Origin: Opisthorchis felineus
Taxonomy: Eukaryota; Platyhelminthes; Trematoda; Opisthorchiida; Opisthorchiidae
Assembly: GCA_004794785.1 (NCBI GenBank)
Contig: SJOL01008365.1
Span: forward strand, 262,480 to 326,479
Reading direction: 5' to 3'
Length of the DNA stretch: 64,000 nucleotides
Positions 11,991 to 24,500 of the stretch are shown in pieces; the first letter of the stretch is position 1; each line of letters begins with the position of its first letter. The notes under the pieces are model-generated. The model was not told where the DNA came from. It saw only the letters and a program-made list of their open reading frames with translations, and did not search any database. Made by a program: the position numbers and the translations under genes.

Positions 11991-14412
11991 GTGAGTTCTT
12001 GTTTGGGATAATTTAACACAGGATACCCGCTAATCATGCATGCAATAATTGAGTGTTTATAGGTTGCACGTTGCTGTTTGTGTCATCTTTTTTCGGATTA
12101 TATGGTGCCTAGGCACCATGTTCCATTCTACAGTGCAACTGTTTCTGTGCCTTGGTTAACTTTCCCCCTTCCAAGTGGGGTTACTCTGCTGTCATTCAAG
12201 AGGAGTGTAGGCACTGAACTCACTTATCGGGTTACAGAGCATCAGCGAACAGTTACCTGATTAGTTAGCGGTTTGCATCGGTGACCTTGGGCAGAAAGCG
12301 GTCCAAGCTTTGTTCCCTAAGTCACGTGAATTTCACGAGGCTTCATTTGTGCACCGTGACACTTTGCTCAGTTCGATCTCGGCGCCTCTACGTGCTTTAG
12401 TCCAGTTAATTACCCCTCACACCCTTTTACTCAGAAAACAATCTATTTATCGCTCTCTTCCCATCCAATTATTTACTCCAAGTGACCACTCTTTTGTGAC
12501 CTTTCGTGGCTAATGTATCTTCCGGTTATCACTGTTGAAAAGCCATTGATAAATAATAGCTTGTCTGTCGGCACAGTGTTTTTTTTATTTGAAACTCTCC
12601 CTGAACTGGCCAATTACTTTCGTATTGCTTTCGGTGTCACAGTTACATCCATGTTCCTCATTGTTAGTCGATTCCCATTTGAATACTATTGGGTGTAACC
12701 GCTTAGGCTTATAAACATCAATTTTATCTCGCCCGTATAATACTTAAGTGTTCCATCGCTTCTATTCGTGACCGTATTTTCATACAAACCTTTTTGAGTG
12801 TGAAGGTTTCCTACCATGGAGCCTTCGAGTTTGCATGTTCTACTGTCTTTGATCGTTGGCAGGTTTACAGCTGTCATTTGGCGCGCCCTCTCGTGAATAC
12901 GGTGCACCGTTTTTCTTGTTCAATAACTTGTTCGTATACGTTCAAATGTCACGCCACTTTCCCATTATTCTTTTATCACTCAGGAGACATTTTATATTCG
13001 GCGTTGTGAACTGGTGTTACAATTTACTCATAAATATTTCATCGAATCTGTGAACCAAGTAAGATACATGCACCCTACACTGTCGGTTCTTTGCAACGAG
13101 GACGCTGGTTGCTGACCAAAAGCCTGAAGTCGACTAAATGTTTCAATTATCGAAAGCTTATTTTGCCTCATTCAGACGGTAGTATCTGTATTATTTGGAT
13201 GAATCTTCTATGACATTTGCTTAGACTGATGTCATCCTCGAACACTATACTAGCAATCAATAGGCGCGCCCAGTTGAATAGTTTACGCATCAACATTCTA
13301 CAGTGAAACTTCTCCCGTCTTAAAAAGACGAATTAGAAGGGCGAACGCAGCAGGGAGTGTTGTAGCTCGACTGTTGTCCGGGAATTTCTCCGTACCTCAA
13401 CACAACGCTGAACCCATTCACAATTTAAGAAGAGTTGTACAGATGATGATAGGGGGAATACTGTGCTCTGGCAATTTTACCCTTAACGATGCCATGATAG
13501 AACATCCGAAAGTGGTCTCTGTAGAAGGGCATGATGAGTCCAAAGCAGGACGACGTTGGTAGACCGCTGTAGTACACACCCACGACAACTGGTGTCGACT
13601 TGAAGGTGCACTAAGCCGATCGGATAGAGCTATGCGGGTGTAAAAGGCCACGAATGGTCAACATGCCGATACACCAGTTGAATGGCATTGAACAGAAGAT
13701 TGTACGTGGCATTCCTTAACTGTTAACTGTCCGTACTTGGCAACAAACCTTTGCACGTGTTCGTATGTGTTTTTTTTCTGCACAGGCCTGATTAGGCTCC
13801 AAGTCGGCCGTCCTCTGATGTATCTGGAATCGCTAATTTTACTACTGGTGACTTTTCACTTATTTACCCGTACTCGTTCATTCATTCCAGTACACGATAG
13901 TAGGCTGAATTATACTTAAAGGACACACATAGTCACCGTCCACCGATGCCTTTTTGTTCTCGGCCTGTGCAGCCAGCAGTTCGAACCATGGCACTTTGGT
14001 GCGGAATTATACCTGTCTCACACCCTATCACAGGTTGGTATGAATCTCTAGTGCTGTTTTCGGTTTGTCCGTGACGCACCATCAGTCGAACTGGCGAAAT
14101 TGGTAAATAACGATGTCTATTGCTCTTTCGTCTGCAGATGTTTGTTGGCTACGAATAGGAGATATACCTATACCAGTTTTTTCCTAGGTGTGAATCGACC
14201 GATTCCCATGAGTACATGAATCATCAAGTTATACTCCTGATCATTAGCCCGAATCCGCGTAACAACTAAAATGTTCTCACCCTGTGTTCAAGTTCCATTC
14301 GGTGTGAATACTCGATCATGCATATGAATTAGATAAAAGTTGAAGCATCAACATTTACGCATTTCTGCGCCGTTGGGTACTTATGTATCCTGTCTGCCAC
14401 TTACACTTTTAG
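11991..14412. other. Presumed intron or upstream non-coding DNA
   Basis: If the 11945-11990 exon is real, this is the intron to the next exon. It holds an 18-base perfect palindrome at 12102-12119. Several open frames of 60-77 codons lack splice or motif support. No transposon was recognised. Confidence 0.4.
12102..12119. repeat. 18-base perfect palindrome
   Basis: ATGGTGCCTAGGCACCAT is identical to its own reverse complement over its full length and contains an AvrII-type CCTAGG centre. It may be a dyad binding site, part of an inverted-repeat element, or chance. Confidence 0.85.
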
Positions 14413-15005
14413 TATTCAAGGTTCCCTTTCCAACCGATCCTCGACTGGCGAGTTACTTCCTCCCAGGATATCCTGCGGCAATTGCTGCAGCCATGGCAGC
14501 CGTTAACGCAGCCTCCGCCGCGTCGACCTCTCCAAGCAGTCTGACACATTCATCATTCTCGAGGTCTAATAGTGAAACCCCTGGTTTTACCACTTCACAT
14601 TCTCCGTGGCTCGGAAACACCGCACCCACCATTAGTCATCCTTCCTTGTGGCCCACAACGACCGGCACCCTTACCGGTGTCAGTGGTGGTGGAACTGCAA
14701 CTGGTGGTTGCTCTTCAGCATCTTCAGGCTACGCCAGCTCCGAAGGAAGCAATGGCACAAGTGGCTGGTTTCACTCGGCTGTCTCGCCCAGTGGATTTAA
14801 TTTTTCCCAGTACTACCCTTACAATACCGCCCAGGGAACAGGTTCTCATCCGCCACCATCACGATTCCCTACCCACCTTCCAGGACGACCTGGAGACACG
14901 AACCCAGAGACCACCACATTCACCTGCTCTCAAGCACATTCCAATTATACGAGCTCCTTGGGCCTATCAACGTATGGTGGATCTGTCAAGAATTCCATGA
15001 GTCTT
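14413..15005 (+). CDS. Internal exon of Ala/Ser-rich probable transcriptional regulator
   Basis: An open frame runs through a strong acceptor (pyrimidine tract ending CTTTTAG at 14412) to a GTAAGT donor at 15006. It encodes about 197 residues. The start is VPFPTDPRLASYFLPGYP followed by an alanine-rich helix-like segment (PAAIAAAMAAVNAASAAS). Then come long Ser/Thr/Gly/Pro-rich stretches, a GVSGGG run, an aromatic patch (FNFSQYYPYN) and a Pro-rich block. This composition is typical of the disordered activation or repression regions of animal transcription factors and RNA-binding proteins; I see no folded domain. The exon ends in phase 0, the same phase in which the exon at 58554 begins. A second acceptor, AG at 14419-14420, would start the exon in phase 0 eight bases later. 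The neighbouring DNA has many stops in this frame. I am fairly sure this is coding; the family is unknown. Confidence 0.72.
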
Positions 15006-17484
15006 GTAAGTTTTTCTATCTTTCCGTTTGATTTGATTTTCTCTTATTTTTGTAAAGTTGATTTCCCCAATAAGATATTTCATATCTCGCATTGATTAGA
15101 TTGTGACGCTGATTTGCCTTCTTACTGTGTGAGGCCTTTTTCCAATGTGAGCTCACTTTGCAACGTTTCTTCTTGTACTGTGCACTATACCACTGTCCAA
15201 TAGTTAACCGATTGAGGTTGCGATAAAGATGCACAATAACCCGGTGAACCCATTCTTTGTCTAATGTGTTGATACTATTTAACTACCGTGTCTATTAGGA
15301 TTGCGAAAAGGTGAGGTGCGTTCGGTCGCACTGGATATGATTATCGTATTAATCCAAAAGGCTTAATAGCCCGTCTCTTCCAGCTGTTGTACGGACCATA
15401 CGGTTAGAGCTGGAATGGCTAGAAGTGTACCTGTGGTTGTTCTGAGTTAGTTCCTTCTTTTGATGTCATTTGGACTACATTCTGAGCATGTCACTTGTGA
15501 TTCATTCGTATTACATAGCTGTCAACAAATCCCGATGATTCATTATCTTTCCACTCTATCTTGCAAATGATTATACTTTAAAGCATCTCACCGGACAAAT
15601 GAAATACAAATCAGTATTGTTGGTAAACGAAGAAGGACGCTATTGACTCTTCTGGGAAGGCGTGATGCAACATTTTTCATGTTTCCGTTGTTCGCATCTG
15701 GAGGGCCACGTATCCCAATGACAGTCGCTTAAGATTTTGGATTGGTTGTTGGCTAAGAGCGTTTGGGTGATTCTGTGGTACACAATAGATCGCAATAAAC
15801 GTCTCAGCCGCAATGGCCCGATGGTTTGTTCGATCAGACGACCAACGGTAGCGCCTGTCACTTTTCCTGTTACTCCGGGTCCATCTTCAAGCTGATGTAT
15901 ACTTCTCGATCCATGGGATTGGCATCGAGTCGTTCATTCCGCTCATTTTGCAAAAGATTCGCGAACAAATGGGGGACCGTTGATCGCACTTTGTCACCGA
16001 GATTTGCATTGGGCAATCGGTTACTACTGTATGCCTGGGTGTATTACGTTGAGCATTCTTCTCAGGTCAGTTATCGGGCCACTGTTCAGTGTTTTGGAGG
16101 CTACGTCGCATTTAGGTGACTGCTGAATGCAGATGGAAAATCTGTCGACTTACCACAGAAATGGTGCACACTATGTCGATGTGTCACCCCGGCTGTCATT
16201 CAGCCTAATCCATCAAGAACTATAGAATCACTCAAAAACTATTCGGTAACTATTTCTTGAAGAGCCTTGAGTGGTTTTCAGTGAGATGCCCGATCCTCTC
16301 TGTGCGAACAAAAATGGCGCGTAACAACTTGGATATTGCCCACCCGAACGCTTGGTGGATGGCGTCCTGAGTCGCATGCCTATCATAAGACAATACCACA
16401 CAGGCTTGTACAGCTTCCCTAGCCGACCTATTATACTGTTAGATTAGTCCGCATAATCTCCCATGTTTTAGTTCCACCTCATTAAACTGAATTCGTCTCA
16501 CCGTTTGCCGTTACGTTCGGTCCTACAGTACCCTTTCCCTTCAATGTTGTCTACCGGGAGTGTAGACTTCTCCTGTATGCAGAACATCGTTTAATTGTGT
16601 GTTTGTTGTAACGAGTAGTTAAATAGAAGCATACCGACTCACTGTTCCTCCTTTAAATAGCTTCATTCACTGTTCCCCTTACTCATGCCACAGAGTTATT
16701 GTTTTTTTTTCTTGAGAGTAATAAAGACTGATTTCTTTGCCCAACCACAACAGTGCTCATTAGCGAATGACAACATGATTGCGAACCACTCTTGAAGTCT
16801 ATGGGCTATTGTGTTCTGTGTTTCAGTGCGTAATTAGAATGCGCGTTTGATTTTTAACCTCCCTCATCTTATGCTTGTTCCATTCATCGAGCCGCTCCTT
16901 AATAAAAATAAGTACGAATATTGTGGTTCATTGTGCGCAATTATCCATATCTTGCTGCTTGATTTCGAAGCTTTCGCACTAAGTCTTACGCATGTGGCTA
17001 AACGCATGTCCTTTTAACTGCTCGTCTTTTATATCTGAAACGGACCGGTAGGTTTTAAAATCATCCCAATCAAAACAAACACTTTGAAGAACCTCAGTTA
17101 GGCACGCTTCGAAGTGATTGAGAAGAATTCATTCGGAGAATGATGACTTTTCTTCACTGATGGTAAATCCTCACATCTCTCAATAGTCGGATGCAGTTCA
17201 TATCTTGTCCTTTGGATATTATAGTATCGCCTAAGCGAATGCCTTGGTGATTTGATCTTCCACCGTAGGCGGAATGCGACTCCATCGTTCTCCCTGACCT
17301 TTGATGCAAGATATGATCAGTTTGATTGGTCATGGATTTCTCCTTTAAATTTCATTTAAAAATACCTCGAGGTTTGCAACTGAGGAGTATATTGGCAGCC
17401 GAGGATGTAAAGACGGCCATTGGTTTGTCCGCCGGGTGGAGACATCTCATCATCAGTGCAATGCATTTCCACTCACAGCACACT

Positions 17485-17560
17485 GTTTATTTCACCTCGA
17501 CTGGTGATGAGACACTTGCAACAAAATTACTCAACTCACCGAACAAACCAACACCTTGAT
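17485..17560 (+). repeat. Dispersed short repeat, copy 1 (diverged)
   Basis: This stretch (TTTCACCTCGACTGGTGATG, then a GAACAAACCAACACC-like end) aligns by eye with the repeats at 43331-43408 and 60811-60879, with many substitutions. The invariant parts are the CACCTCGA/CACTTCGA block, GGTGA, a CTTGCAA or GTTTGCAA block, and CGAACA. It is probably the tail of a transposon family rather than a gene. Confidence 0.5.
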
Positions 17561-18243
17561 GTGTTCGTATTACGTGAGTGGAAGCAGTATCAGGAGTCCT
17601 ATCCAACCGTAGCCTTCCAAGGGCTTATATCTGCCTGAAACCTCAATATGATGCAGCGGCCTAGGAGACGGATAATTCCGGTGTGGCTCACTATTTTTCA
17701 GATTTTCGGGCTCAATCTATATATGTTGTGGGATATTGCGGTATATAATTGATTGGAAGACTATCCAGATTTTTGCTGACTGTCGCTAGTTTGTTCGCAA
17801 ATCAATGGGTCCGAGAGCTTTCGCCGTGTTTTTAAACACCATACTATTATATACTACTATACTATTATGCTGTCACTTTTGTAAACGAAAAAACGCTAAC
17901 CGTTAAATTTTGTCACTTCCTCAACAAATTAGCCCGGCTGCGTTAGGGAGTTTGAAGGCATCCCGGAGGTGTTACTGGCGATCATCTAGCGGCAGTTTAT
18001 GCCAGTGGACATCCTATGCGGTACACAATCGTACGTGGCTTTGTCTATCCCGCCCGAAGCCCGTTCTCAGGGCGGACATCTTAGGGACTTCTTTGGTCAG
18101 CCTGTCAATCACTCGTATGTCACCGTTTGCATGTGTTCAATCATTCCAGTCGACCACAGGCACACATGCAAGGTGAAAACTGACCAAAAAGCTCTTAGAA
18201 GACGAGTTGTGGGTACTCTTGTTCTTTATGGGGACATTTTACG

Positions 18244-18296
18244 CACCGTCATTGTTGTTGTTGTCGTTGCTGTTGTTATTGTTATTGTCCCTTTTG
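18244..18296. repeat. Imperfect GTT microsatellite
   Basis: A run of GTT/ATT/GTC triplets with a few interruptions, in presumed intron DNA. It produces a valine-rich stretch in one frame that should not be taken as a gene. Confidence 0.8.
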
Positions 18297-19535
18297 TCAT
18301 TATACGATTATCCGCTTACAGACTGACTGCAGAAAATGTCCGATCTGAGAGACTACAAACTGCTACTCTTTCTTCCTTCATGCATATAGAACCGTGTGAA
18401 TAAGCATCTGTCACGCTATCAGAATAAATGGCGATGTTGGCTCTGGCGATGTGCGTGTGTAAAGACGCTTACCAGCAGTGGTACTCCACTTTTCATGACG
18501 TTTGACTACCTCAAGATTACTTTGGCCCATGCGTTCCGGTTACGCATCGTTGGCGCCTGACTCACTGACTGACTGACTGATTGATGTGTCATGCATATAC
18601 ATGCCAAGGTGTGGATGTTGTTGCTTGTTGCTACAACTTTTCAGGCGACCATCCCCCCACTGTTGACTTAAAAGAGGATCCCCGTCATGCTGCATTTGTC
18701 CGTCATGAGTCATCTCCATCATGACCACCATTGCCAAGACCATCACATGTGCACCACAGAAGTTCTCATTATTGGCGGCACGAGGGTAATTCAGTTTTGC
18801 CCCAGGCTCAACGGCAACATCTCGGACACATGCTGTGTTGTATGGTCATGCCCATTTTACATCCAGCATTCTGCACGAATAACCGGTGCACCTCAATAAA
18901 GTGCGGCACAGATTGCAGTGCTCCGTGTGGCAAAGAGAATGACAGACCCAGTGCTGCCAGGTCGTGACAGCTGACTGTTTCGATTGAATTGGTCACCACT
19001 CTAGTATGTATGACCAATTCGGAACACGAGGCGCTCAAATACAGGAGTTATACAACAAATGCAGTAGCAAAACGACACATCTCCAACATCAAGCGTTACG
19101 TGTGTATGGTTATTGTGTGTGAGGTTGTTTGATGTTCGCGGGACGTGGTTACTTTATACAACTGTTGGGCGTTTTCAGATCTGCAACAACCGAAGACATT
19201 CCGCTTCAGCCACCAGATTTTGGTGGACGCAAACTATAAATGAACACTGGAGTTGTGGGAGATTATTATGTAACCAGTGTACGGAAACCTAAGTAACTCT
19301 TACAAGTCCCGCCCCACCAAATACTTGCGATACGTCTCATAGCGCGTTCAATATATGCCCAACCGTTGACACTTCTGTCCCAGAGGTGCCAGTGTCTCAG
19401 AATAATAATCATCCTTCACCTCGGAATTCAAGACAAGTGCTAGGTTCTCCCTTAGTATCCATGCTTCACCTAATGACAATGAAGTGTCTTTCCTGGCCCT
19501 TTTCCGTGTATGGTGAAGGTGAAACTATTGTTGTT

Positions 19536-19543
19536 GATGATGG

Positions 19544-19596
<53 letters not shown>

Positions 19597-19612
19597 GCGA
19601 CAGTGATGATGA
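19536..19612. repeat. GAT triplet microsatellite
   Basis: About 20 GAT units, nearly perfect, with GGT and GGC interruptions at the edges. Read in different frames it gives poly-Asp, poly-Met or, on the other strand, poly-Ser, which explains the open frames on both strands here. Unlike the RTE-like ends at 29450 and 34440, the DNA before it does not match the element 3' end. Confidence 0.9.
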
Positions 19613-20739
19613 CAACGCCATACCTCCGTCGGTTTTTGTCGTGTTACTTAGAATTTCAGTCTTCCTTCTCATCAAATCGCCGCGGCCGAAAGGGCATTGC
19701 AGTACAATATGGTACATACAATACGATGAATAACGTTCAAGCATCTGACAACAGCATGGGCCTCTATTACTATTATCATTTTCGTACTGCTCGTAACAGC
19801 CCACGAGCTAGTGGGTTGATGCAGAGAAAAAGTAAATTGTGCCGACATTTAACCAAGTAAGACTGCGAGTGATAAACCCTTTTGGTATGTGCGCAGAGTT
19901 TAACCTGCTAGAAGACCAATTCTGGTAGCAAGGCTGAAAATTGCGAATGTCGTGCTGTTCCTATCCGGGAAACGTTCTGTAGAGAAGTGACACAACAATG
20001 CCCAGAATGCTCGAGTGAGAAGAACAACTGTTGTACATTATGCCTCTTTCTCCTTCTTCCAGACAGTGAATAAGTGCGTTTGCTGTGTATCAAATCCAAC
20101 GTCACAGTGGGTTGGGAATGGCCTAACACATCGTTTTGTTCAACCGTGCTTGTCAGACTTTTGAGGCTCATGTGGCTGCTAAATCCTATTAAGGCCAGTC
20201 TCTCTTCTTGCTTTTCCTCCACTCTGGTACAGCTAAAAGCACTTAGGTTTTCAGTATGCATAACCCAACGCAGCTGCTATGGACACTTCCGAACTGGTAC
20301 ACACAAAACTCCTAAAACTTCGTCATGAGTGCTGGAAGAGTGTGGAATACCATGATTCAGTCAACAACTAACGTTGAGCTGACTCTAGGGTCATGATTTC
20401 AGTGTTCCGGATGTTGTTGATTGCCCACTTATGAGGTATACTCTCGATACTGGCTTAACTTTGAGTAAATCGAGAAGCGGTACACGAGTCCTCAGTATAT
20501 TGTCTGTGCACCCATGGACGCAGAGTTCAGTTCAGTTCAGTATCACAACCTGAACCGTGTGCTTATATGCGGTTCGGGGCGAGAAACCCGTAGCACTGGC
20601 TAGTTTAAGGTAGACTGGGTATGGAGACAAGTAAAAATAGGAAACAACAGTGGACTGACGATTAAGAATAAGAAAGTAGGTACGACACCGTCACTGGTTG
20701 CGTGACATCATCACGTCGGTGGGTACCACCAATCATTGC

Positions 20740-20985
20740 GGTGAGTCTTTAACATCCCATCCCCGCAGATAGCATGCCCCAGAGCAGCCAATGTACTTTG
20801 TTATGTTTTTCATGCTCCGTTTCCAGGTCATGTGTTGTCCATCTTGTGGTACCCTCTTTTGGGAACCTGCCCCAAACAAACAAACAAACAAAGCAAACAG
20901 AGCACGGTGAAGCAATCGATCATCTAGCATACAGAGCCCATGGCCGAGCCAGCGTAGTTGATATGGCCACTCTAACGATTCTAGC
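20740..20985 (-). mobile_element. RTE-like LINE 3' fragment (pseudogene)
   Basis: The minus-strand translation carries the C-terminal landmarks of the same LINE family as at 29450-31540. These are LRWLGHGLCMLDDRLLHRA, then GQHMTWKRSMKNITK, then GCSGACYLRGWDVKD; the larger copy has LRWLGHELRMLVDRLPRR and a matching GQTLTW block. Only the region downstream of the reverse transcriptase remains. A CAAA tetranucleotide run (20876-20893 on the plus strand) sits inside the frame and adds Phe/Val/Cys/Leu residues absent from the larger copy, suggesting repeat growth after the copy died. Confidence 0.65.
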
Positions 20986-21413
20986 ATTAACTTTTAAAGA
21001 GGTGCAGACCCAGTAACCAGACGCATTACAACTGTACTTGCTTGAACAAATATATTCATAAACGATTTCGTCGTTCATGCCCCGAGAACTCAGCAACTTG
21101 CCGCCAATTCTAGACCATAGTTGACACGCAATTTTCTAGGAGCCATGTATTACTAAAGAACCCGGTTTGCAAGCATAAGGAAGTTTCTCAGAGGTCTCCC
21201 AGAGAGTCACTCTGAGGTTCTCCAGGTTGAAACACATGGAAATGAGGAAAATACCCCGGCCAACCAGAATGAACATGAAATACATAGCGAAACCAGCCGA
21301 GGCTCATATCTCATCGAATCACGGGTGGAAAATATGGATTTTCAAACACAATAAAAGGTTATATCTGGACCTTGTGGATGGTTGGCCTGGTTGTTTACAT
21401 GTTATAAGAATTC

Positions 21414-21414
21414 N
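21414..21414. other. Ambiguous base (N)
   Basis: A single undetermined base just before the TA microsatellite, most likely a sequencing or assembly uncertainty linked to the repeat. Confidence 0.99.
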
Positions 21415-21416
21415 TT

Positions 21417-21420
<4 letters not shown>

Positions 21421-21458
<38 letters not shown>
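21421..21458. repeat. TA dinucleotide microsatellite
   Basis: Nineteen consecutive TA units. It directly abuts the 3' end of a minus-strand SINE body (21459-21535), so it may have grown from the SINE tail. Confidence 0.95.
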
Positions 21459-21462
<4 letters not shown>

Positions 21463-21535
21463 GTCCAGTTGTATTACCCTTACGGTGCCTAGCTGCCACG
21501 CTACCCGGAGGAAACACGAGGGCTGAGATACCGCA
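21459..21535 (-). mobile_element. SINE body fragment with TA-rich tail
   Basis: The plus strand here (GGTGCCTAGCTGCCACGCTA and onward through AGGGCTGAGATACCG) matches the SINE body at about 35114-35170 (GGTGCCTAGCTGCCATGCCA through AGGGCTGGGATACTG). The minus-strand translation carries the PPGSVAARHRKG-type peptide, paralleled by PSGGMAARHRK in the 35 kb copy. The tRNA-like head is missing, so this is a 5'-truncated copy. The downstream TA run suggests that this family's 3' end is a simple repeat. Confidence 0.65.
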
Positions 21536-24500
21536 ATGTGGAATCATTCTGTTTTTCCTCCACAAAGCAGGGCCTGTAGAAAATAGTGCCATAAACTTTT
21601 GCCGTGTAAAGGTATTGGAGTTAGGTTATGTTTGTACGCTGTGGAAACCTTTGTGCCGGAACTACAAAACAATCTATCAATCAGCGAACGGAAAGTTTAA
21701 TGAAAGTTTTCGTTTTGGGAAAGAAGGACTGGTGCAGCCCAGCATTGCCTCACGAATAAGTGTGCACAGAATCAGACTGCCACTTAGCGCAGCCATTTAC
21801 TCACTTACCCACTGTTTTAACAGGGAAGCGTATTTACCATCGAAGACTTCTTCAAGGAAGTGCATGGCAGGGATAGTGCGTAAAGTGTGTTCATTTTTCT
21901 TGAAACAACGAATGAAATGGGAGAAATTGGAGCAAGATTGGCGTGGAACAAAGTTTGGTAGAGCAAACGAAGCACTTTTTGGCTTCCTCATCTGCTGGGT
22001 CCTTTATTTTCTCACACCAAAAGGAGCCCTGTAAAAAGTATTTGGATGCCGTTTTCTAATGTGAAACCAATCCTTTTCTTGGCAAACTTCCTCTGACCTC
22101 AGGTTTTTTTACTTTCGCTCACTTCAATTTTTTTTTATGAAACCACATCCAAAGTGCGTCATTCGCTTTTACCCAGTCCAGTCAGCTACCCTTCATTCTA
22201 TAATTTTCTCATAGAAAATGAACAAATCGAATCTGTTTTCTGCTTCTCTATAGGATCGGATAAAATACCAATCCGTTTCGATCCGTTGATTCTTATATTT
22301 CAATGGTATCACAGGGCGATTTGTAACTCGCACTCACCACTCTAGTTAAAAACTATTACAAGTTAGGAACCAATGCTGTCAGAAATTTCGGGAGGAAATT
22401 TCTAAGTAGTTGGAAGCTTTTCCCGAATAAGAATACCTAGTTGGAGGAGTAGGTTTCCCGCTCGACAGTAACCAGATATTCAGTGGTTCCATAATTCCCT
22501 TTAACCGAAATTTAGAGATATTGCAACTGAAACACGGTCAAAACATGTTGATTTTCAAGCGAGTAGGGAAGGTGGGGGAGTTTGTCAGTTTTATCGATGT
22601 TTCCCGGTTAGACTCTGCATCAAAAGTGTGCATATGGTAAAATAGTGTTCGGCACCACTTACCTGTGTCTGCATGCTTCTTAAACGATAGGCTATATATG
22701 AAGTGGTCGTAGCGCAATAAGTTGAGTACTAGACATTCATCACAGTTCTTTTGATGGGAACTGTCAGACTGATCCCGCTATCGAACTGGATACTGGCAAC
22801 AAAAGGTTTATCCCAACTTTATCGTCCAGAGGGAATTTGGCGTTTATCGTGTCTTGCTGCTGGATGCCTTGCTTACCTATGTAAATGTTAGCACCTGCTA
22901 AATCTTTGGAAGGGAATTTCGTCAACTTTGTATACCAAAACGCGCCCTCTACCTATAATAACCGCTAACAGGATCGTTCAAAAACTATAACACCGGAAGG
23001 ATGGTCGGAAATTACCGGAGGCCTACAAAGTTTTTATTAGCGCCTACTTATCTTTCGGTACCTGTCGGTTTCCGCTGTTTAGCTGGTAGCACATGGACAT
23101 ACTGGCAACAGTCATTATTACAGTCGACCGGATCACCCTGTGAGGTAGAATATTGCAAATATACCAGACTCCACTAAGTGATCTTCCTCTGATTTAAATG
23201 CACTAAGGATATTGAACTTCGGCTGGGTGAAAGGTTTTTATTAGTTGTGGTATGGTATGTTTATCCTAGCTCACGTCTTCACACCCAGTTATCATCAATC
23301 ATTAGGATATCCACATTATTGTTGTGACCAAAAGTGAGCACGATCAGCTTTTGTTGGATTAGAACACTTGAGGAATTTCAGACTGAACGACCGCGCTGTC
23401 AATTATCAGATACATGATTTTTTCGTATTCAATTTGGTAGAGAAATCTGTTCCGTATTTCTTTTGAATACTGGTGGGCTTTTTCAATCACGTGATTTCTT
23501 ATCTCAATGGTCCTCCTCCGGTGAAATGTCTAGCAGTGACTTTCTAAGACCCCTTCGGACTGAATGGAAACTTGCACTACTCTTAGCTTTGCAGTGTGAC
23601 GTTCTTACTGCTGGAATCTGCAAGTTGCAGACCAACTCGCTGCAATCCTAGATATGCACAGTGCTCGGAATACTTGTCCATCTAGTTGGTCCCAAATAGT
23701 AAGAAATGAACTTCGTTCAGCGGATTGTTCACTTGTTCGGACAATGCTTATTTGCATGGGAGTGAGTTCGTTCACTTCAGCTTAGTGAACCACCAGGCAA
23801 CGGGTCTAAATTTTAAGCCCATGACCTCGTAGTTAGCGAATCTTTCTTCCAACTGAACGGCTCCTTAGGCCTGAATATAAGAATGTAGCTCTGCAAGATA
23901 GACCACCACGAGTAACGGGCTGGAGTCTTCTGGGGATAGACTCTTTGCAACTCTGATCACTGCTTTCTAGGTGGACTTTTCATGTGGGCATCCACTCTTT
24001 GAAAAAGCGCTTTGCAGGTCGGGTCCTGTGGTTGGGTCATCTGTGTAACCCCCATCATGATCACCACTGCAATCGGAACATCATTGCGGAATGATTGCAT
24101 TCAGTTCGCTGTAAATCCTTGCCTTCATGTGATCTTATCGGTCCTCGAAATATATTCAGCGTAATAATGACCAATTTACCAATCAAGTGAACTGCCTAAC
24201 CTAACCCAACATCCTCATGCGTAAGTTGCATGAAGGTTGAAACGTAAGGTCATATCCTGTCAACTGCTGGTTTCCAATTTTCTATGTCACTACCCGGCGT
24301 TGGTTTGTTCGGACAAAACGACCCCTTTGGTTGACACCCTACTGCTTCTCTCAAACACTATCAGGCACATTTCTCTTTTCCTCGCATAATTTTATCAAAT
24401 TTCTCTTCTTTACTTCACACTTCTATTTTTGGTTTGGTGTGGTCATCAACCCTCGTTGGCAGCCAGTACTGCCTTATTTAGTGCAATTACCTTGTATAAT

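Noticed and set aside
14572..15000. Second plus-strand open frame within the first exon
   Set aside because: It is an alternative frame of the same GC-rich exon; it does not share the splice phases of the neighbouring exons and has no recognisable sequence.
15826..16119. Integrase-like resemblance (FRSFCKRFANKWGT)
   Set aside because: Only a loose spacing resemblance; no catalytic residues or neighbouring retrotransposon domains could be placed.
19386..19860. Open frames with poly-Asp, poly-Met and poly-Ser
   Set aside because: All three are translations of the same GAT microsatellite in different frames and strands.
20695..20720. Hammerhead-like string on the minus strand (TGATGATGTCAC...GTGACG)
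   Set aside because: It lacks the GAAA half of the core; similarity to the 43 kb motif is limited to the stem and is probably chance.
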